Of a DNA stretch of 15,891 bases, positions 6,224 through 14,160 are shown one piece after another. The DNA is from Candidatus Njordarchaeum guaymasense (GTDB taxonomy: Archaea > Asgardarchaeota > Njordarchaeia > Njordarchaeales > Njordarchaeaceae), in assembly GCA_030587605.1 (NCBI GenBank), contig JAUQYT010000156.1, forward strand, positions 1 through 15,891, read 5' to 3'. Within the stretch, counting starts at the first letter, position 1, and each line of letters starts with the position of its first letter. A program made the position numbers and the translations under genes. Below the pieces are notes generated by a model. It was not told the DNA's origin and made no database searches. It worked only from the letters and a program-made list of their open reading frames with translations.

Positions 6224-7288
6224 CTAAAGAGTCAGGATCCTGCCATTGACATCGACTCTGACTCCAGTCCCCCCAACGACCCTTCCAACATCGTAGGCTT
6301 TGAAGCCTGATGCTTCGCAGGATGAGACTACTTGTTCAGCATTTTTCTTTGCAGTCATGATGCATAGGCCTATCCCCATGTTGAAGGTTTTGTACATCTC
6401 CTGATCGGTAATTTGTCCTACCTTTTGTATTAATTTGAAGATTGGAGGAGGGTCTGGCAAATTGTCGAGGTGGAAGCCAACCCTTGCGTAGGGCTCAAAT
6501 CGTCTAAGCTTAGTGAATGCCCCCCCAGTTATATGTGCTATTGCGTGTACATCGGTACTCTCAATCGTTGACATAATCGCATCAAGGTAGATACGTGTTG
6601 GCTCAAGGAGTTCTTTGCCTAGAGGCCGCTCTAGCTCAGGGGGCCTCTTGTTCAAATCCAGCTTGGCTTTCTCAAGCAGAACCTTCCTGGCAAGTGAGAA
6701 GCCATTGCTGTGGATCCCGCTGCTCTCAATACCAATGATTACGTCTCTCGACTTGAGCCTGTTTCCAGTTATTACATCGCTTTTGTTGACTAAACCCAGA
6801 CAGACTGCCGCTAGGTCGAACCCTCGTCCAGGAACAGCGCCCTTTATCACATCTGGCATGATCGCCATCTCACCCCCAATGATCGTTATCTTCGCCATTT
6901 CTGCAGCCTTGACTAGACCTGTCATGATCTCATTTACCATATCTTCGTCCGGCCGTTCTAGGGCTAGATAATCGACTAGTGTTACCGGTTCGGCTCCTAT
7001 GCATATGAGGTCGTTCACGCACATGGCAACGCAGTCTATGCCTATTGTGTTGAATCTGTTCATCATTTGAGCCACTAGGACCTTGGTTCCGCATCCGTCA
7101 CAATGTAGCGCGATTGCTTTTTCTTGGCCTAGATCGATGAGTGATGCGTAGTGGCCGGGTCCCACGAGTACTTTTTCGGTCTTCCCCCTTCTGTTTGCGT
7201 ATGTCTTCTGGATCAGTCTGTCGATTGTTGAGTGTGCTGCCTTAACCTTCTTTAGGTCGACACCTGCCCTTTCATAGCTCCAGATCAA
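6224..7288 (-). CDS. purM: Phosphoribosylformylglycinamidine cyclo-ligase (AIR synthetase)
   Basis: Converts FGAM to aminoimidazole ribotide with ATP. Diagnostic stretches are WSYERAGVDLKK at the N-terminus, LHCDGCGTKVLVAQ, the core IGIDCVAMCVNDLICIGAEP, the metal/ATP region IIGGEMAIMPD, and GIESSGIHSNGFSLARK. I chose TTG at 7288 (354 residues): it follows AAGGAGATAGAGGG, and that site is formed by the final codons and stop of purE (stop at 7295-7293). An upstream ATG at 7327 would add 13 residues (MLNLGQTPQGDRG), overlap purE by 35 nt and lack a comparable ribosome site, though it cannot be excluded. It is the last gene of the purine operon. Confidence 0.93.
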   Translation of the reverse strand: MIWSYERAGVDLKKVKAAHSTIDRLIQKTYANRRGKTEKVLVGPGHYASLIDLGQEKAIALHCDGCGTKVLVAQMMNRFNTIGIDCVAMCVNDLICIGAEPVTLVDYLALERPDEDMVNEIMTGLVKAAEMAKITIIGGEMAIMPDVIKGAVPGRGFDLAAVCLGLVNKSDVITGNRLKSRDVIIGIESSGIHSNGFSLARKVLLEKAKLDLNKRPPELERPLGKELLEPTRIYLDAIMSTIESTDVHAIAHITGGAFTKLRRFEPYARVGFHLDNLPDPPPIFKLIQKVGQITDQEMYKTFNMGIGLCIMTAKKNAEQVVSSCEASGFKAYDVGRVVGGTGVRVDVNGRILTL

Positions 7289-7292
7289 CCCT

Positions 7293-7736
7293 CTATCTCC
7301 TTGAGGGGTCTGGCCTAGGTTGAGCATCTGTTAGGGACAGAATTCTTGCAGCCAAGATTGCCGCGTTTTCGCCGTTATCTATTCCCACGGTTGCTACAGG
7401 CACCCCTCTCGGCATCTGCATAATAGACAATAAAGCATCTAGACCTTCAAGCTTCACGTTTACGGGAACACCTATTACAGGTTTGGAAGTCCTTGATGCG
7501 ATGTATCCAGGCAAATGTGCTGATAGGCCTGCTATGGCGATGAAGATTGATGCTGCTGATGATTCTATGTACTTCTCAAGTTCCTTCGGGTTTCTGTGTG
7601 CTGAGAGAATTGTGAGTTCATAAGATATGCCAAGCTTGTCAAGTGCTTTCGTCGCTTTTTCAGCAATAGGCTTGTCACTCTCGCTTCCAATCACGACAGC
7701 AACGAATTTCTTTGGTTTAGGCCGTTCTAATTTCAA
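7293..7736 (-). CDS. purE: N5-carboxyaminoimidazole ribonucleotide mutase / AIR carboxylase
   Basis: A 147-residue PurE that makes CAIR in purine synthesis. Motifs are VIGSESDKP (about 15-23), SAHRNP (45-50), AGLSAHLPG (69-77), KPVIGVPV and LLSIMQMPRGVPVATVG. These resemble class I enzymes, which use N5-CAIR made by PurK; no purK is in the window. A purK elsewhere, or direct use of AIR and CO2, are both possible. The start is TTG at 7736, whose TGA overlaps the purF stop by 4 nt (TTGA), implying translational coupling; no good ribosome site precedes it. Its last codons carry the ribosome-binding site for purM. Confidence 0.94.
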   Translation of the reverse strand: MKLERPKPKKFVAVVIGSESDKPIAEKATKALDKLGISYELTILSAHRNPKELEKYIESSAASIFIAIAGLSAHLPGYIASRTSKPVIGVPVNVKLEGLDALLSIMQMPRGVPVATVGIDNGENAAILAARILSLTDAQPRPDPSRR

Positions 7737-9175
7737 GTTGCCAGTTCAGTCTCCCACAATCTAACACTGTCAGTTTCTGTCTTCTCTTTCATCATCTCTA
7801 AAATTCTTTGCGCGTAGGTTGTGGGGTATTCATTTCTTAGGCATCCCATGCATAGATCCTCTTTTTGAAGGCCGATGGCGTTTATGAGTCCGCCCAGAGT
7901 CTGGTAGCATAGGCTGTCGGCCTCGATCTTAATCCTAATGTCATCTAAACTCATTTTGGCAGCGATCAATTCACTATATGTTGCTATGTCTATTCCGTAG
8001 AAACACGGCGAGATTATTGGCGGGCATGTACTCATCATGTGAACTTTCTTGGCCCCAGCTTTTCTAACCATTTGGACTATGGCCTTGCTTGTGGTGCCTC
8101 TCACGATGCTGTCGTCGATTATGAGCACCTCATTTCCCGCGACGACTGATTTGAGGGGGTTAAGCTTCAGCTTCATCGCTGAGTCCCTATCTTTCTGCCG
8201 TGGCATGATGAAGGTTCTGTGAACATATCTATTCTTTATCAGACCTTCAGCGACCGGTGCTCCGGTGTAGCTAGAATAACCCTCAGCCGCGGTTCTGGAG
8301 GTGTCAGGGACAGGAATCACAACATCAGGCTTTAGATCGTACGTCTTGGCGAGATTGATTCCCAAGTTGAATCTAACATCGTAGACACTTCTTCCTTCGA
8401 GGATAGAGTCGACACGGCTGAAATAGACATATTCGAACATGCAGTGGGCTTTACGTTGGCAAGGAACATACCGATGCTCTTCACAGGAATCTTCATTCGC
8501 TATCATGACTGTTCCAGGCTTCACATCTCCGACTAGTTCCATGTTGTTGCTGTCTAGAGCTACGCTCTCTGAGGCGAATGCTACGGAGCCATCGCCTCTT
8601 CCTTGGCAGAGAGGCCTTAGCCCGTACGGGTCTCTTGCTGCGATCAATTCACGTTTTCTCGTAAGCATCACAAGTGAGTATCCGCCTTCAATATGCTTGG
8701 ACATTTCTTTGAAAGCTTCGATATAGTCTCCACATCTTTCATAACATCTTCTGAAAAGCTTCAGGATGATCTCTGCGTCGCTGTTGGCTCTGAATCTGAA
8801 TCCCTGATTCTCCATTTTTCTTCTGATGTGCATATAGTTAGAAAGGTTACCGTTATGCGCAAATGCAAAGCTACTATCAGTCATTGGTTGAGCGTTGGCC
8901 AACGTTGAGGTTCCTGTAGTTGAGTATCTGACGTGGCCGATCCCAACGTGGCCCGTAAACCTCCATAGTTTGGGCTTGAGGTTTTGGGAGACCAGACCCC
9001 AAACTCTTCTAGAGGTTATCTTTCCATTCTTGATTACTGAGATTCCTGCGGCTTCCTGTCCCCTGTGCTGGAGGGACATCAGTCCGTAGTAGATGTTGCC
9101 GACAATGTCATGTCTAGGGTTGCTTATTCCGAATACTCCACAGGCATCTTTCTTTCCCCTTTCGGTGATCGCCAT
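7733..9175 (-). CDS. purF: Amidophosphoribosyltransferase
   Basis: Catalyses the first committed purine step, PRPP plus glutamine to phosphoribosylamine. It has a short propeptide of 11 residues before Cys12 (KKDACGVFGI), which would become the N-terminal nucleophile. Glutaminase motifs LQHRGQEAAGI, GHVRYSTTG and AHNGNL follow. The PRPP loop is VLIIDDSIVRGTTS (350-363). Cys245, Cys391, Cys442 and Cys445 match the four [4Fe-4S] ligands of the Bacillus-type enzyme, so this is an oxygen-sensitive, cluster-containing PurF. The ATG lies 1 nt after the purL stop; GGAG about 10 nt upstream is inside the end of purL. Confidence 0.96.
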   Translation of the reverse strand: MAITERGKKDACGVFGISNPRHDIVGNIYYGLMSLQHRGQEAAGISVIKNGKITSRRVWGLVSQNLKPKLWRFTGHVGIGHVRYSTTGTSTLANAQPMTDSSFAFAHNGNLSNYMHIRRKMENQGFRFRANSDAEIILKLFRRCYERCGDYIEAFKEMSKHIEGGYSLVMLTRKRELIAARDPYGLRPLCQGRGDGSVAFASESVALDSNNMELVGDVKPGTVMIANEDSCEEHRYVPCQRKAHCMFEYVYFSRVDSILEGRSVYDVRFNLGINLAKTYDLKPDVVIPVPDTSRTAAEGYSSYTGAPVAEGLIKNRYVHRTFIMPRQKDRDSAMKLKLNPLKSVVAGNEVLIIDDSIVRGTTSKAIVQMVRKAGAKKVHMMSTCPPIISPCFYGIDIATYSELIAAKMSLDDIRIKIEADSLCYQTLGGLINAIGLQKEDLCMGCLRNEYPTTYAQRILEMMKEKTETDSVRLWETELAT

Positions 9176-9176
9176 G

Positions 9177-11390
9177 CTACGCCGTCTCCATAGCTTGTAG
9201 GATCGGTCGGTTCCAAGCTTCTTTGAGGAACTTTATCGGGGCGTCGACTAGACTCTTTCTGCCCTGAGTGATCTTGAAGTTCGACGCTGAAACTTCACCG
9301 ATTTCAGCTGCTGAGGCCCCTTTCCTCTTTGCCAGCGACAATAGCTTGGGTTTATGCCTCTCTGGTGTGGTGACTATGAATCTGGCTGAGGACTCCGAGA
9401 AGAGTATGTCATCAGCCCGCATGGATGTTGCACGTGGAATAGCACCAAGATCAACCGTTAGTCCTAGGCTACCTTTGATAGCCATCTCAGCCAAGGATGC
9501 TGCCAGTCCGCCCTGTGAGCAATCATGGGCAGCTGTAACGTAGCCCTCTCGAATCGCCTCCATCATGGTTTGCATCGATACTTTCTCTCTGGAAACGACT
9601 GCATGTGGAACTTTGCCCCCGTTGAAGTGCAACAGACTGTAGTATTGGGAGCCACCTAATTCAGGGTAGGTTTTTCCCACAATTATTATTGACTCTCCAG
9701 CTTTCTTGAGGGACATGCTAGTTATGAGATCTAGCTTCTCAACGAGGCCTAACATTACTATCGTTGTTGTGGGTCTTACGGCCCTTCCAGTTTTCTCATC
9801 CTCATTGTAGAAACTTACATTTCCGCCGACGCACGGGATCTTTAGACCTTTGAGCATGTAAGCGATCCCGCGGATGGCTTCTTTAAACTGCCAGTAAACC
9901 TCTGGGTTCTCTGGGCTACCGAAGTTGCAGCAGTCTGTTATTGCGATAGGTTGGGCACCTACTGCAGTGACATTGCGCGTTGCCTCTGCTACTGCTGCAG
10001 CATGCCCCCAAAAGGGATCGATCTCACAATAGGAACTGCTGCAGTCAACCTTGACTGCGATAGCCTTGTCCTTTCCAATTACGCGAATGACTGCGGCATC
10101 GGCATCGCCTGGCTTAAGTATAGTTCTAAGCCCTACCTCATGGTCGTACTGTTGGTAAACAGCCTGCTTACTTGCCACATCTGGCTTCGACAAGATTCGT
10201 TGTATTACTTCTAACAGGTTTTTGGGGATCGGATTGCTTAATCGTTCTTTCCTGTGTTGAGGTTTAGGCTTCTTCGCTTCTCGCTTCGCGAGTAGTGAAT
10301 TGGTTAGGAGTTCGGATGGTATGTCAACGACTATTTTGTCGTAGAGCTTGGCAACTAGACGGCCAGTATTTGTTACTTGTCCTAGGACGGAATAGGGGAG
10401 GTCCCATTTTTGTAGGACTATGAAAACCTCTTCTTGGCCTCCAGGGGCTATCGTGAAAAGCATTCTTTCTTGAGATTCTGAGAGCAGTAGTTCGTACGGG
10501 ATCATTTCCTGCTCTCTGACATGAATGGCCTCAAGATCTACCTCAACACCTGTGCCCCCTTTGCTCGACATTTCTGAAAGTGCACATGTTAGACCCCCTC
10601 CGCCGAGATCTTTGACTGCAGTGACCTTGCCAGTTCTCAAGGCTTCCAAGGTAGCTTCAATAACTATTTTCTTGGTAAACGGGTCTCCAATCTGGACCGC
10701 GGGCCTGTCGAACTCTGACTCCTTGCTTATGATTCTGGACGCGAAAGTTACGCCGTGTATGCCATCCCTGCCTGTGGAGCCACCTACTAGAACGATGATG
10801 TCGCCCGGGCGATCCATCCTTCCCAGAGTGAGTTCATTGGCTTTCCCAAATCCTACACAGGCTACGTTGACAAGGCAATTGGCTTCAAAGCTTTCGTCAA
10901 ACTCAACCTCACCAGCTACTGTTGGAATCCCGGTGCAGTTTCCGTAGTCCGCTATCCCCCTTACGACGTTCTGGAATAGCCACCTGCTATGGCTACTCTC
11001 TAGGTTTCCGAAGCGTAAGGAATCTAGGAGAGCGACGGGTCTGCAGTTCATGCATAATATGTCTCTGATTATGCCGCCTATGCCGGTGGCGGCACCATTG
11101 TAGGGTTCTACTGCTGAGGGGTGGTTGTGGCTTTCGATCTTGAATGCTGCAACATCGCCATCGTTGATATCTACAACGCCTGAATCGTATCCTGGTCCAA
11201 GGACTACTCTCTTGCCGATTTTTGGAAGTATTCGTAGCATTTGCCTGCTGCTCTTGTAGGAGCAGTGCTCAGACCACATGACATCTATCATGCCAAGTTC
11301 TGTTTCGTTGGGTTCTCTGCCCAGTCTTCTTCTGATGTCCTCAAGCTCTCCAGGAGTCAGGTTCACTTTCATGGTTGCTGCAGTTTCCAC
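9177..11390 (-). CDS. purL: Phosphoribosylformylglycinamidine synthase, subunit PurL (small type)
   Basis: ATP-dependent synthetase subunit that converts FGAR to FGAM using ammonia from PurQ, with PurS as bridge. At 737 residues it is the small PurL of archaea and Gram-positives, not the fused 1300-residue form. Seen: SEHCSYKSSRQMLR (40-53), FKIESHNHPSAVEPYNGAAT (83-102), GIGGIIRDI, AVKDLGGGGLTCAL, SESQERMLF, and in the second half AAHDCSQGGLAASLAE and FSESSARF. The start is GTG at 11390 because GAGGT lies about 9 nt upstream; ATG at 11372 is possible but has no ribosome site. It follows purQ by 12 nt and is almost contiguous with purF. Confidence 0.97.
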   Translation of the reverse strand: METAATMKVNLTPGELEDIRRRLGREPNETELGMIDVMWSEHCSYKSSRQMLRILPKIGKRVVLGPGYDSGVVDINDGDVAAFKIESHNHPSAVEPYNGAATGIGGIIRDILCMNCRPVALLDSLRFGNLESSHSRWLFQNVVRGIADYGNCTGIPTVAGEVEFDESFEANCLVNVACVGFGKANELTLGRMDRPGDIIVLVGGSTGRDGIHGVTFASRIISKESEFDRPAVQIGDPFTKKIVIEATLEALRTGKVTAVKDLGGGGLTCALSEMSSKGGTGVEVDLEAIHVREQEMIPYELLLSESQERMLFTIAPGGQEEVFIVLQKWDLPYSVLGQVTNTGRLVAKLYDKIVVDIPSELLTNSLLAKREAKKPKPQHRKERLSNPIPKNLLEVIQRILSKPDVASKQAVYQQYDHEVGLRTILKPGDADAAVIRVIGKDKAIAVKVDCSSSYCEIDPFWGHAAAVAEATRNVTAVGAQPIAITDCCNFGSPENPEVYWQFKEAIRGIAYMLKGLKIPCVGGNVSFYNEDEKTGRAVRPTTTIVMLGLVEKLDLITSMSLKKAGESIIIVGKTYPELGGSQYYSLLHFNGGKVPHAVVSREKVSMQTMMEAIREGYVTAAHDCSQGGLAASLAEMAIKGSLGLTVDLGAIPRATSMRADDILFSESSARFIVTTPERHKPKLLSLAKRKGASAAEIGEVSASNFKITQGRKSLVDAPIKFLKEAWNRPILQAMETA

Positions 11391-11402
11391 TATTTTAGAA
11401 CC

Positions 11403-12095
11403 TCAATCTTGAACAAACGCCGCAAAGAGTCTTAGACCGTCTTCATTTGAGAAGGGGCTGAGTATTTTCTCGGATGCACGCTCAGGGTGAGGCATAAGGC
11501 CTAGGACATTCCTGTCTAGGTTACAGATCCCTGCTATGGAATCCATGGAGCCATTCGGGTTTGCCTCTTGGGTTGGGTCACCGTTTTCGTCTACGTATCT
11601 TAGGGCTATCTGATCATTCTCACGCAGTTCACTGAGGCCTTTAAGCTCGTTGACGTACCTTCCTTCTGCGTGTGCTACTGGAACATTGAGGATAGTACCT
11701 TGCCGAATGGTTCTTGTGAATGGGGTGTTGCTTGTCTCCACTCTGAGCTTGACCCATTTGCAGATGAATGCCCGACCTTGATTTCCCAAGAGTGCTCCTG
11801 GTAAGAGTTCTGACTCTATGAGCATCTGGAAGCCGTTGCAGATCCCGATTATCGGCTTCCCTTCTCTTGCCATATCTTTCACATGCTTCATTGCGGGGCT
11901 GTGGGCGGCGATTATGCCAGCCCTTAAGTAGTCACCGTACGTGAAGCCTCCTGGTAGGATGACAGCGTCGTAATTTGTTCCATCGAAGTCTCTGTGCCAG
12001 ACCAGATCTGTTTCGGCGCGTAGAACATCTTTGAGAACATAGAAGGCATCTAATTCGCATGTAGAACCTGGAAATTGTATTACTGCTGTCTTCAC
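11403..12095 (-). CDS. purQ: Phosphoribosylformylglycinamidine synthase, glutaminase subunit PurQ
   Basis: A class I glutamine amidotransferase subunit of 230 residues that feeds ammonia to PurL. Visible are IQFPGSTCELD, LPGGFTYGDYLRAG (48-61, oxyanion region), the nucleophile Cys86 in GICNGFQML, HAEGRY (142-147), and the catalytic His203/Glu205 in MPHPERA. The start is GTG at 12095 and shares GTGA with the purS stop (4-nt overlap), a classic coupled junction. Length and motifs are intact. Confidence 0.97.
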   Translation of the reverse strand: MKTAVIQFPGSTCELDAFYVLKDVLRAETDLVWHRDFDGTNYDAVILPGGFTYGDYLRAGIIAAHSPAMKHVKDMAREGKPIIGICNGFQMLIESELLPGALLGNQGRAFICKWVKLRVETSNTPFTRTIRQGTILNVPVAHAEGRYVNELKGLSELRENDQIALRYVDENGDPTQEANPNGSMDSIAGICNLDRNVLGLMPHPERASEKILSPFSNEDGLRLFAAFVQD

Positions 12096-12358
12096 TCTGC
12101 CTCACTTTTCGTGCGGATAGTGCATGTATGAGCCACTGGATTGAATATTCTGAGGGCGTTGGACATCTCTGTAACGAGTCGCTCAGCATCCTCTTTTTTC
12201 TCTGCTTCAACCATCAGCCTCAGGTATTTGCCCGCTCTGACGCTCCGAACCGCTGAGAACCCTCCGCGATTAATCAGTTCCTTTGCTATAGTCTCGCCTT
12301 CAGGATCCTTGGCCATCTTCTTATTCTCAATGATTACCTCAACTGCAAAAATCGGCAT
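12092..12358 (-). CDS. purS: Phosphoribosylformylglycinamidine synthase, subunit PurS
   Basis: An 88-residue PurS, the small dimeric bridge of the PurS-PurL-PurQ complex. It shows the expected beta-alpha-beta pattern: FAVEVIIENK, DPEGETIAKELINRGGF, VRSVRAGKYLRLMVEAE and AERLVTEMSNALRIFNPV. ATG at 12358 is preceded by GGAGG about 9 nt upstream. It is the first gene of the purine operon and overlaps purQ by 4 nt. Confidence 0.96.
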   Translation of the reverse strand: MPIFAVEVIIENKKMAKDPEGETIAKELINRGGFSAVRSVRAGKYLRLMVEAEKKEDAERLVTEMSNALRIFNPVAHTCTIRTKSEAE

Positions 12359-12531
12359 ATCGATTAACCTCCAAGGACAGCAGGTACAGACTCAAGTCGA
12401 TGGAGTATTCTATATTCTCTGACAGCCTCTCCACCGTGCCTTATTTGTAGGTTCGAGGCCTTGTCTTATATCTGTTCTATACAAAAATCAGTACATTATT
12501 AGGACGAAAATATACATGTTCGTGTAAATAT
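12359..12531 (-). promoter_or_regulatory. Upstream region of the purine operon
   Basis: The 173-bp gap carries several AT-rich boxes on the minus strand: GAATATAG near 12418-12411 would leave a leader of about 29 nt that contains GGAGG, and AGATATAAG near 12473-12465 is an alternative. I cannot decide between them and see no riboswitch. Its far end is T-rich on the minus strand (12500-12531) and may terminate the phosphoesterase transcript. Confidence 0.3.
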
Positions 12532-13404
12532 TTATGCGAACCCCCGCAAAAAGCGCAATTTACCAAGATGAGATCCATCCAGCAAGTAAACATCCCCTTC
12601 CTCGACATGCACCCCACCAGACCTGAGGATTGGCCCCCAATACTGGCCTGCCGAGCGTGTGTTCCTTACGCCCTTGTTTATAGTCTGTCCAGCCAAACGA
12701 CTATTGAAGGATGGGATGAATATGCATCGAGGATCCTTCAGAATGACATTGAAATGTTGCCTCATCAATGACCCAGCGTCACCTTCCACAATTATTCCCA
12801 AATGTCTTAGAAGGCCCCTGGCTAACACCTCACCGTAGGCATCTGCTCTAAGCCAGACTTGATAAGTTGTGGAGAAACCCAAGGAGTCGGTCAAAACGAT
12901 GACTGGATGGAGATGCCCCATAATGATGTTGCTGCATCCTAAGATTGATGGCTCAGGCCAAGCATGACCGTGGACTATACCAACTTCACTACCAATAGTC
13001 ATTCCAGACACTGGTAGGATTTTAACTTCCTTGGGAACCAATGCTTCTAGGCTCCCGTCGTGGTTGCCTGGCACTACAAGAATCTGTCTGCAAAGTTTTA
13101 GAAGGCTCTCAAAGAAGGGTGGTATATCGCGCCACTCCATCAAGCCCACTTTCGCAACATCGTGCTTAATGTCGCCAAGGATGACTATTCGTGTAGGATC
13201 AGCTTTCTCAGCGATCTTTTTGAGTTGTTCAAGCAATAGTAAAGTTTGTGAGGGTATGTGGACACCCTGTTCTGCAAGGGAAGCTTCCCAGCCAATGTGC
13301 AAATCGCCGACTATCAGGGTCTTTTCCGAATTGTGCTGGAAAAGGAGCGCTGGATAAGGAACCACAGGATTGAGGTTAGTGAACTCAAGATTCCCCCAAA
13401 ACAA
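12532..13404 (-). CDS. SbcD/Mre11-related metallophosphoesterase (COG1407, archaeal)
   Basis: A 290-residue calcineurin-like phosphoesterase with all five metal motifs: GDLHIG (D34, H36), ILGDIKH (D78, H81), GNHD (N114, H115), VHGHAWP (H145, H147) and GHLHP (H164, H166). GHAWP and the N-terminal PYPALLF identify the COG1407 ICC-like group, related to SbcD/Mre11 nucleases but without capping or Rad50-binding regions. Two-metal phosphodiesterase or nuclease activity is expected; the substrate is unknown. The start is TTG at 13404, nearly leaderless, about 26-30 bp after a TATA-like box shared with the divergent SWIM-protein gene. An internal GTG 13 codons downstream (in CCTGTGGTT) cannot be excluded, but the promoter position favours the TTG. 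Confidence 0.9.
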   Translation of the reverse strand: MFWGNLEFTNLNPVVPYPALLFQHNSEKTLIVGDLHIGWEASLAEQGVHIPSQTLLLLEQLKKIAEKADPTRIVILGDIKHDVAKVGLMEWRDIPPFFESLLKLCRQILVVPGNHDGSLEALVPKEVKILPVSGMTIGSEVGIVHGHAWPEPSILGCSNIIMGHLHPVIVLTDSLGFSTTYQVWLRADAYGEVLARGLLRHLGIIVEGDAGSLMRQHFNVILKDPRCIFIPSFNSRLAGQTINKGVRNTRSAGQYWGPILRSGGVHVEEGDVYLLDGSHLGKLRFLRGFA

Positions 13405-13429
13405 CCCAAGCTAAACCCACATAGAACTT

Positions 13430-13437
13430 CATAAATC
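13430..13437. promoter_or_regulatory. Shared AT-rich box between phosphoesterase and SWIM genes
   Basis: The box reads ATTTATG(A) on the minus strand, placing a start near 13407, three bases before the phosphoesterase TTG. On the plus strand the same bases read (C)ATAAAT, placing a start near 13460 with a leader of about 30 nt for the SWIM gene. It may act as a bidirectional archaeal promoter. Confidence 0.4.
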
Positions 13438-13490
13438 ATTCGGATGATCCCAGAGGCGATCGTTGGGTTTGGAAGTGGTGTGGTGAAAGA

Positions 13491-13904
13491 ATGAGGCTTG
13501 AAGGCAACGAGCTGATCGTGATCATGCAAATATGTAAAGAGATAGAAGCGAAACATTTCTTAGATGAGGAGTCTAGTAAGAAGTTGAAAGACTTCTTTGG
13601 TGAAAGGTTCCAGAAGGCGCTTGAACTAGTTGAGAAAGGTTCTGTCAAACGTTACGCCTTCAAGCCAAGTGGCCGTGTGATCTGGGAGGTTCGAGGAAAA
13701 AGGTCAAACTACCAAGTTCTGCCACACACGAACTTTTGCAGTTGTGACGATTACTATTTCAGAGTAATGAACTCGAAGAAGCAGCTCTGCTACCATATAT
13801 TAGCTCAGAGAATAGCCTCGGCACTAGGCAAGTTTGGGGAAGACAAATGTAGCGACAGGGATTATGGCAAGATCACTAGAAGATGGCGGGTGTCTGTGAA
13901 GTAA
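13491..13904 (+). CDS. SWIM zinc-finger protein
   Basis: A 137-residue protein with a C-terminal SWIM finger C83-x-C85-x14-C100-x-H102 (FCSCDDYYF ... KKQLCYHILAQRIA), the CxCxnCxH pattern used for zinc-dependent DNA or protein binding. The N-terminal part has a helical, charged region (residues 12-50), then a beta hairpin (RYAFKPSGRVIWEVRGK) typical just before SWIM domains; the basic C-terminus (ITRRWRVSVK) could touch nucleic acid. SWIM proteins of this small size resemble the archaeal SWS1-like group linked to recombination, but that role is inference. GGTGA lies just before the ATG. It is divergent from the phosphoesterase and followed by a hairpin. Confidence 0.85.
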   Translation: MRLEGNELIVIMQICKEIEAKHFLDEESSKKLKDFFGERFQKALELVEKGSVKRYAFKPSGRVIWEVRGKRSNYQVLPHTNFCSCDDYYFRVMNSKKQLCYHILAQRIASALGKFGEDKCSDRDYGKITRRWRVSVK

Positions 13905-13905
13905 A

Positions 13906-13920
13906 GGCTCTACTCGAGCC
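13906..13920 (+). terminator. Hairpin after the SWIM-protein gene
   Basis: GGCTC-TACTC-GAGCC forms a 5-bp GC-rich stem starting 2 nt after the TAA stop and is followed by the AT-rich ATATTCTTAAATA. It is terminator-like, although the downstream bases also look like the next promoter. Confidence 0.4.
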
Positions 13921-13925
13921 ATATT

Positions 13926-13935
13926 CTTAAATAAA
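13926..13935 (+). promoter_or_regulatory. TATA-like box for the 37-residue membrane protein
   Basis: CTTAAATAAA would start transcription near 13956-13958, about 15 nt before the ATG at 13972, with AAGGAAG at the very start of the leader. Confidence 0.4.
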
Positions 13936-13971
13936 GCGCGATTATATCCCGAGAAAAGGAAGATTCAAGCC

Positions 13972-14085
13972 ATGAGCATTGACGAATTCTATGAACTGCT
14001 CCAATTGGCACTAACCCTTATGGGAGTCTTGATGGTCATTCTGGCTTTCGTTTTCATAGCGTATGAAAAGACCGGAAGTAAATAG
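13972..14085 (+). CDS. 37-residue single-span membrane protein
   Basis: The short frame encodes an acidic start (MSIDEFYELLQ), then one hydrophobic segment of about 20 residues (ALTLMGVLMVILAFVFIAY, residues 13-31) and a basic tail (EKTGSK). It is an ideal small bitopic membrane protein by topology, with the positive end probably cytoplasmic. It has a TATA-like box, the AAGGAAG ribosome site about 9 nt upstream and an ATG start, and it lies alone in the gap between the SWIM gene and the convergent pckA. No family is recognised; it could be a small subunit or modulator of a larger membrane complex. Chance alone rarely gives a hydrophobic span with proper start signals, but homologues are needed for certainty. 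Confidence 0.6.
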   Translation: MSIDEFYELLQLALTLMGVLMVILAFVFIAYEKTGSK

Positions 14086-14160
14086 TTCTTCAACGCCATA
14101 CTGGTAGGAAAAGGATTCCTTATTCTGTCTTTCTGCGGTTACTTGTCTAGTTGATTCTGG

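Noticed and set aside
10525..10947. 140-codon plus-strand frame inside purL
   Set aside because: Antisense shadow of a strongly conserved gene; no ribosome site and low-complexity Ser/Pro/Thr composition.
13314..13648. Two minus-strand frames over the phosphoesterase/SWIM gap
   Set aside because: They cover the promoter region and the antisense of the SWIM gene, with low-complexity composition and no start signals.
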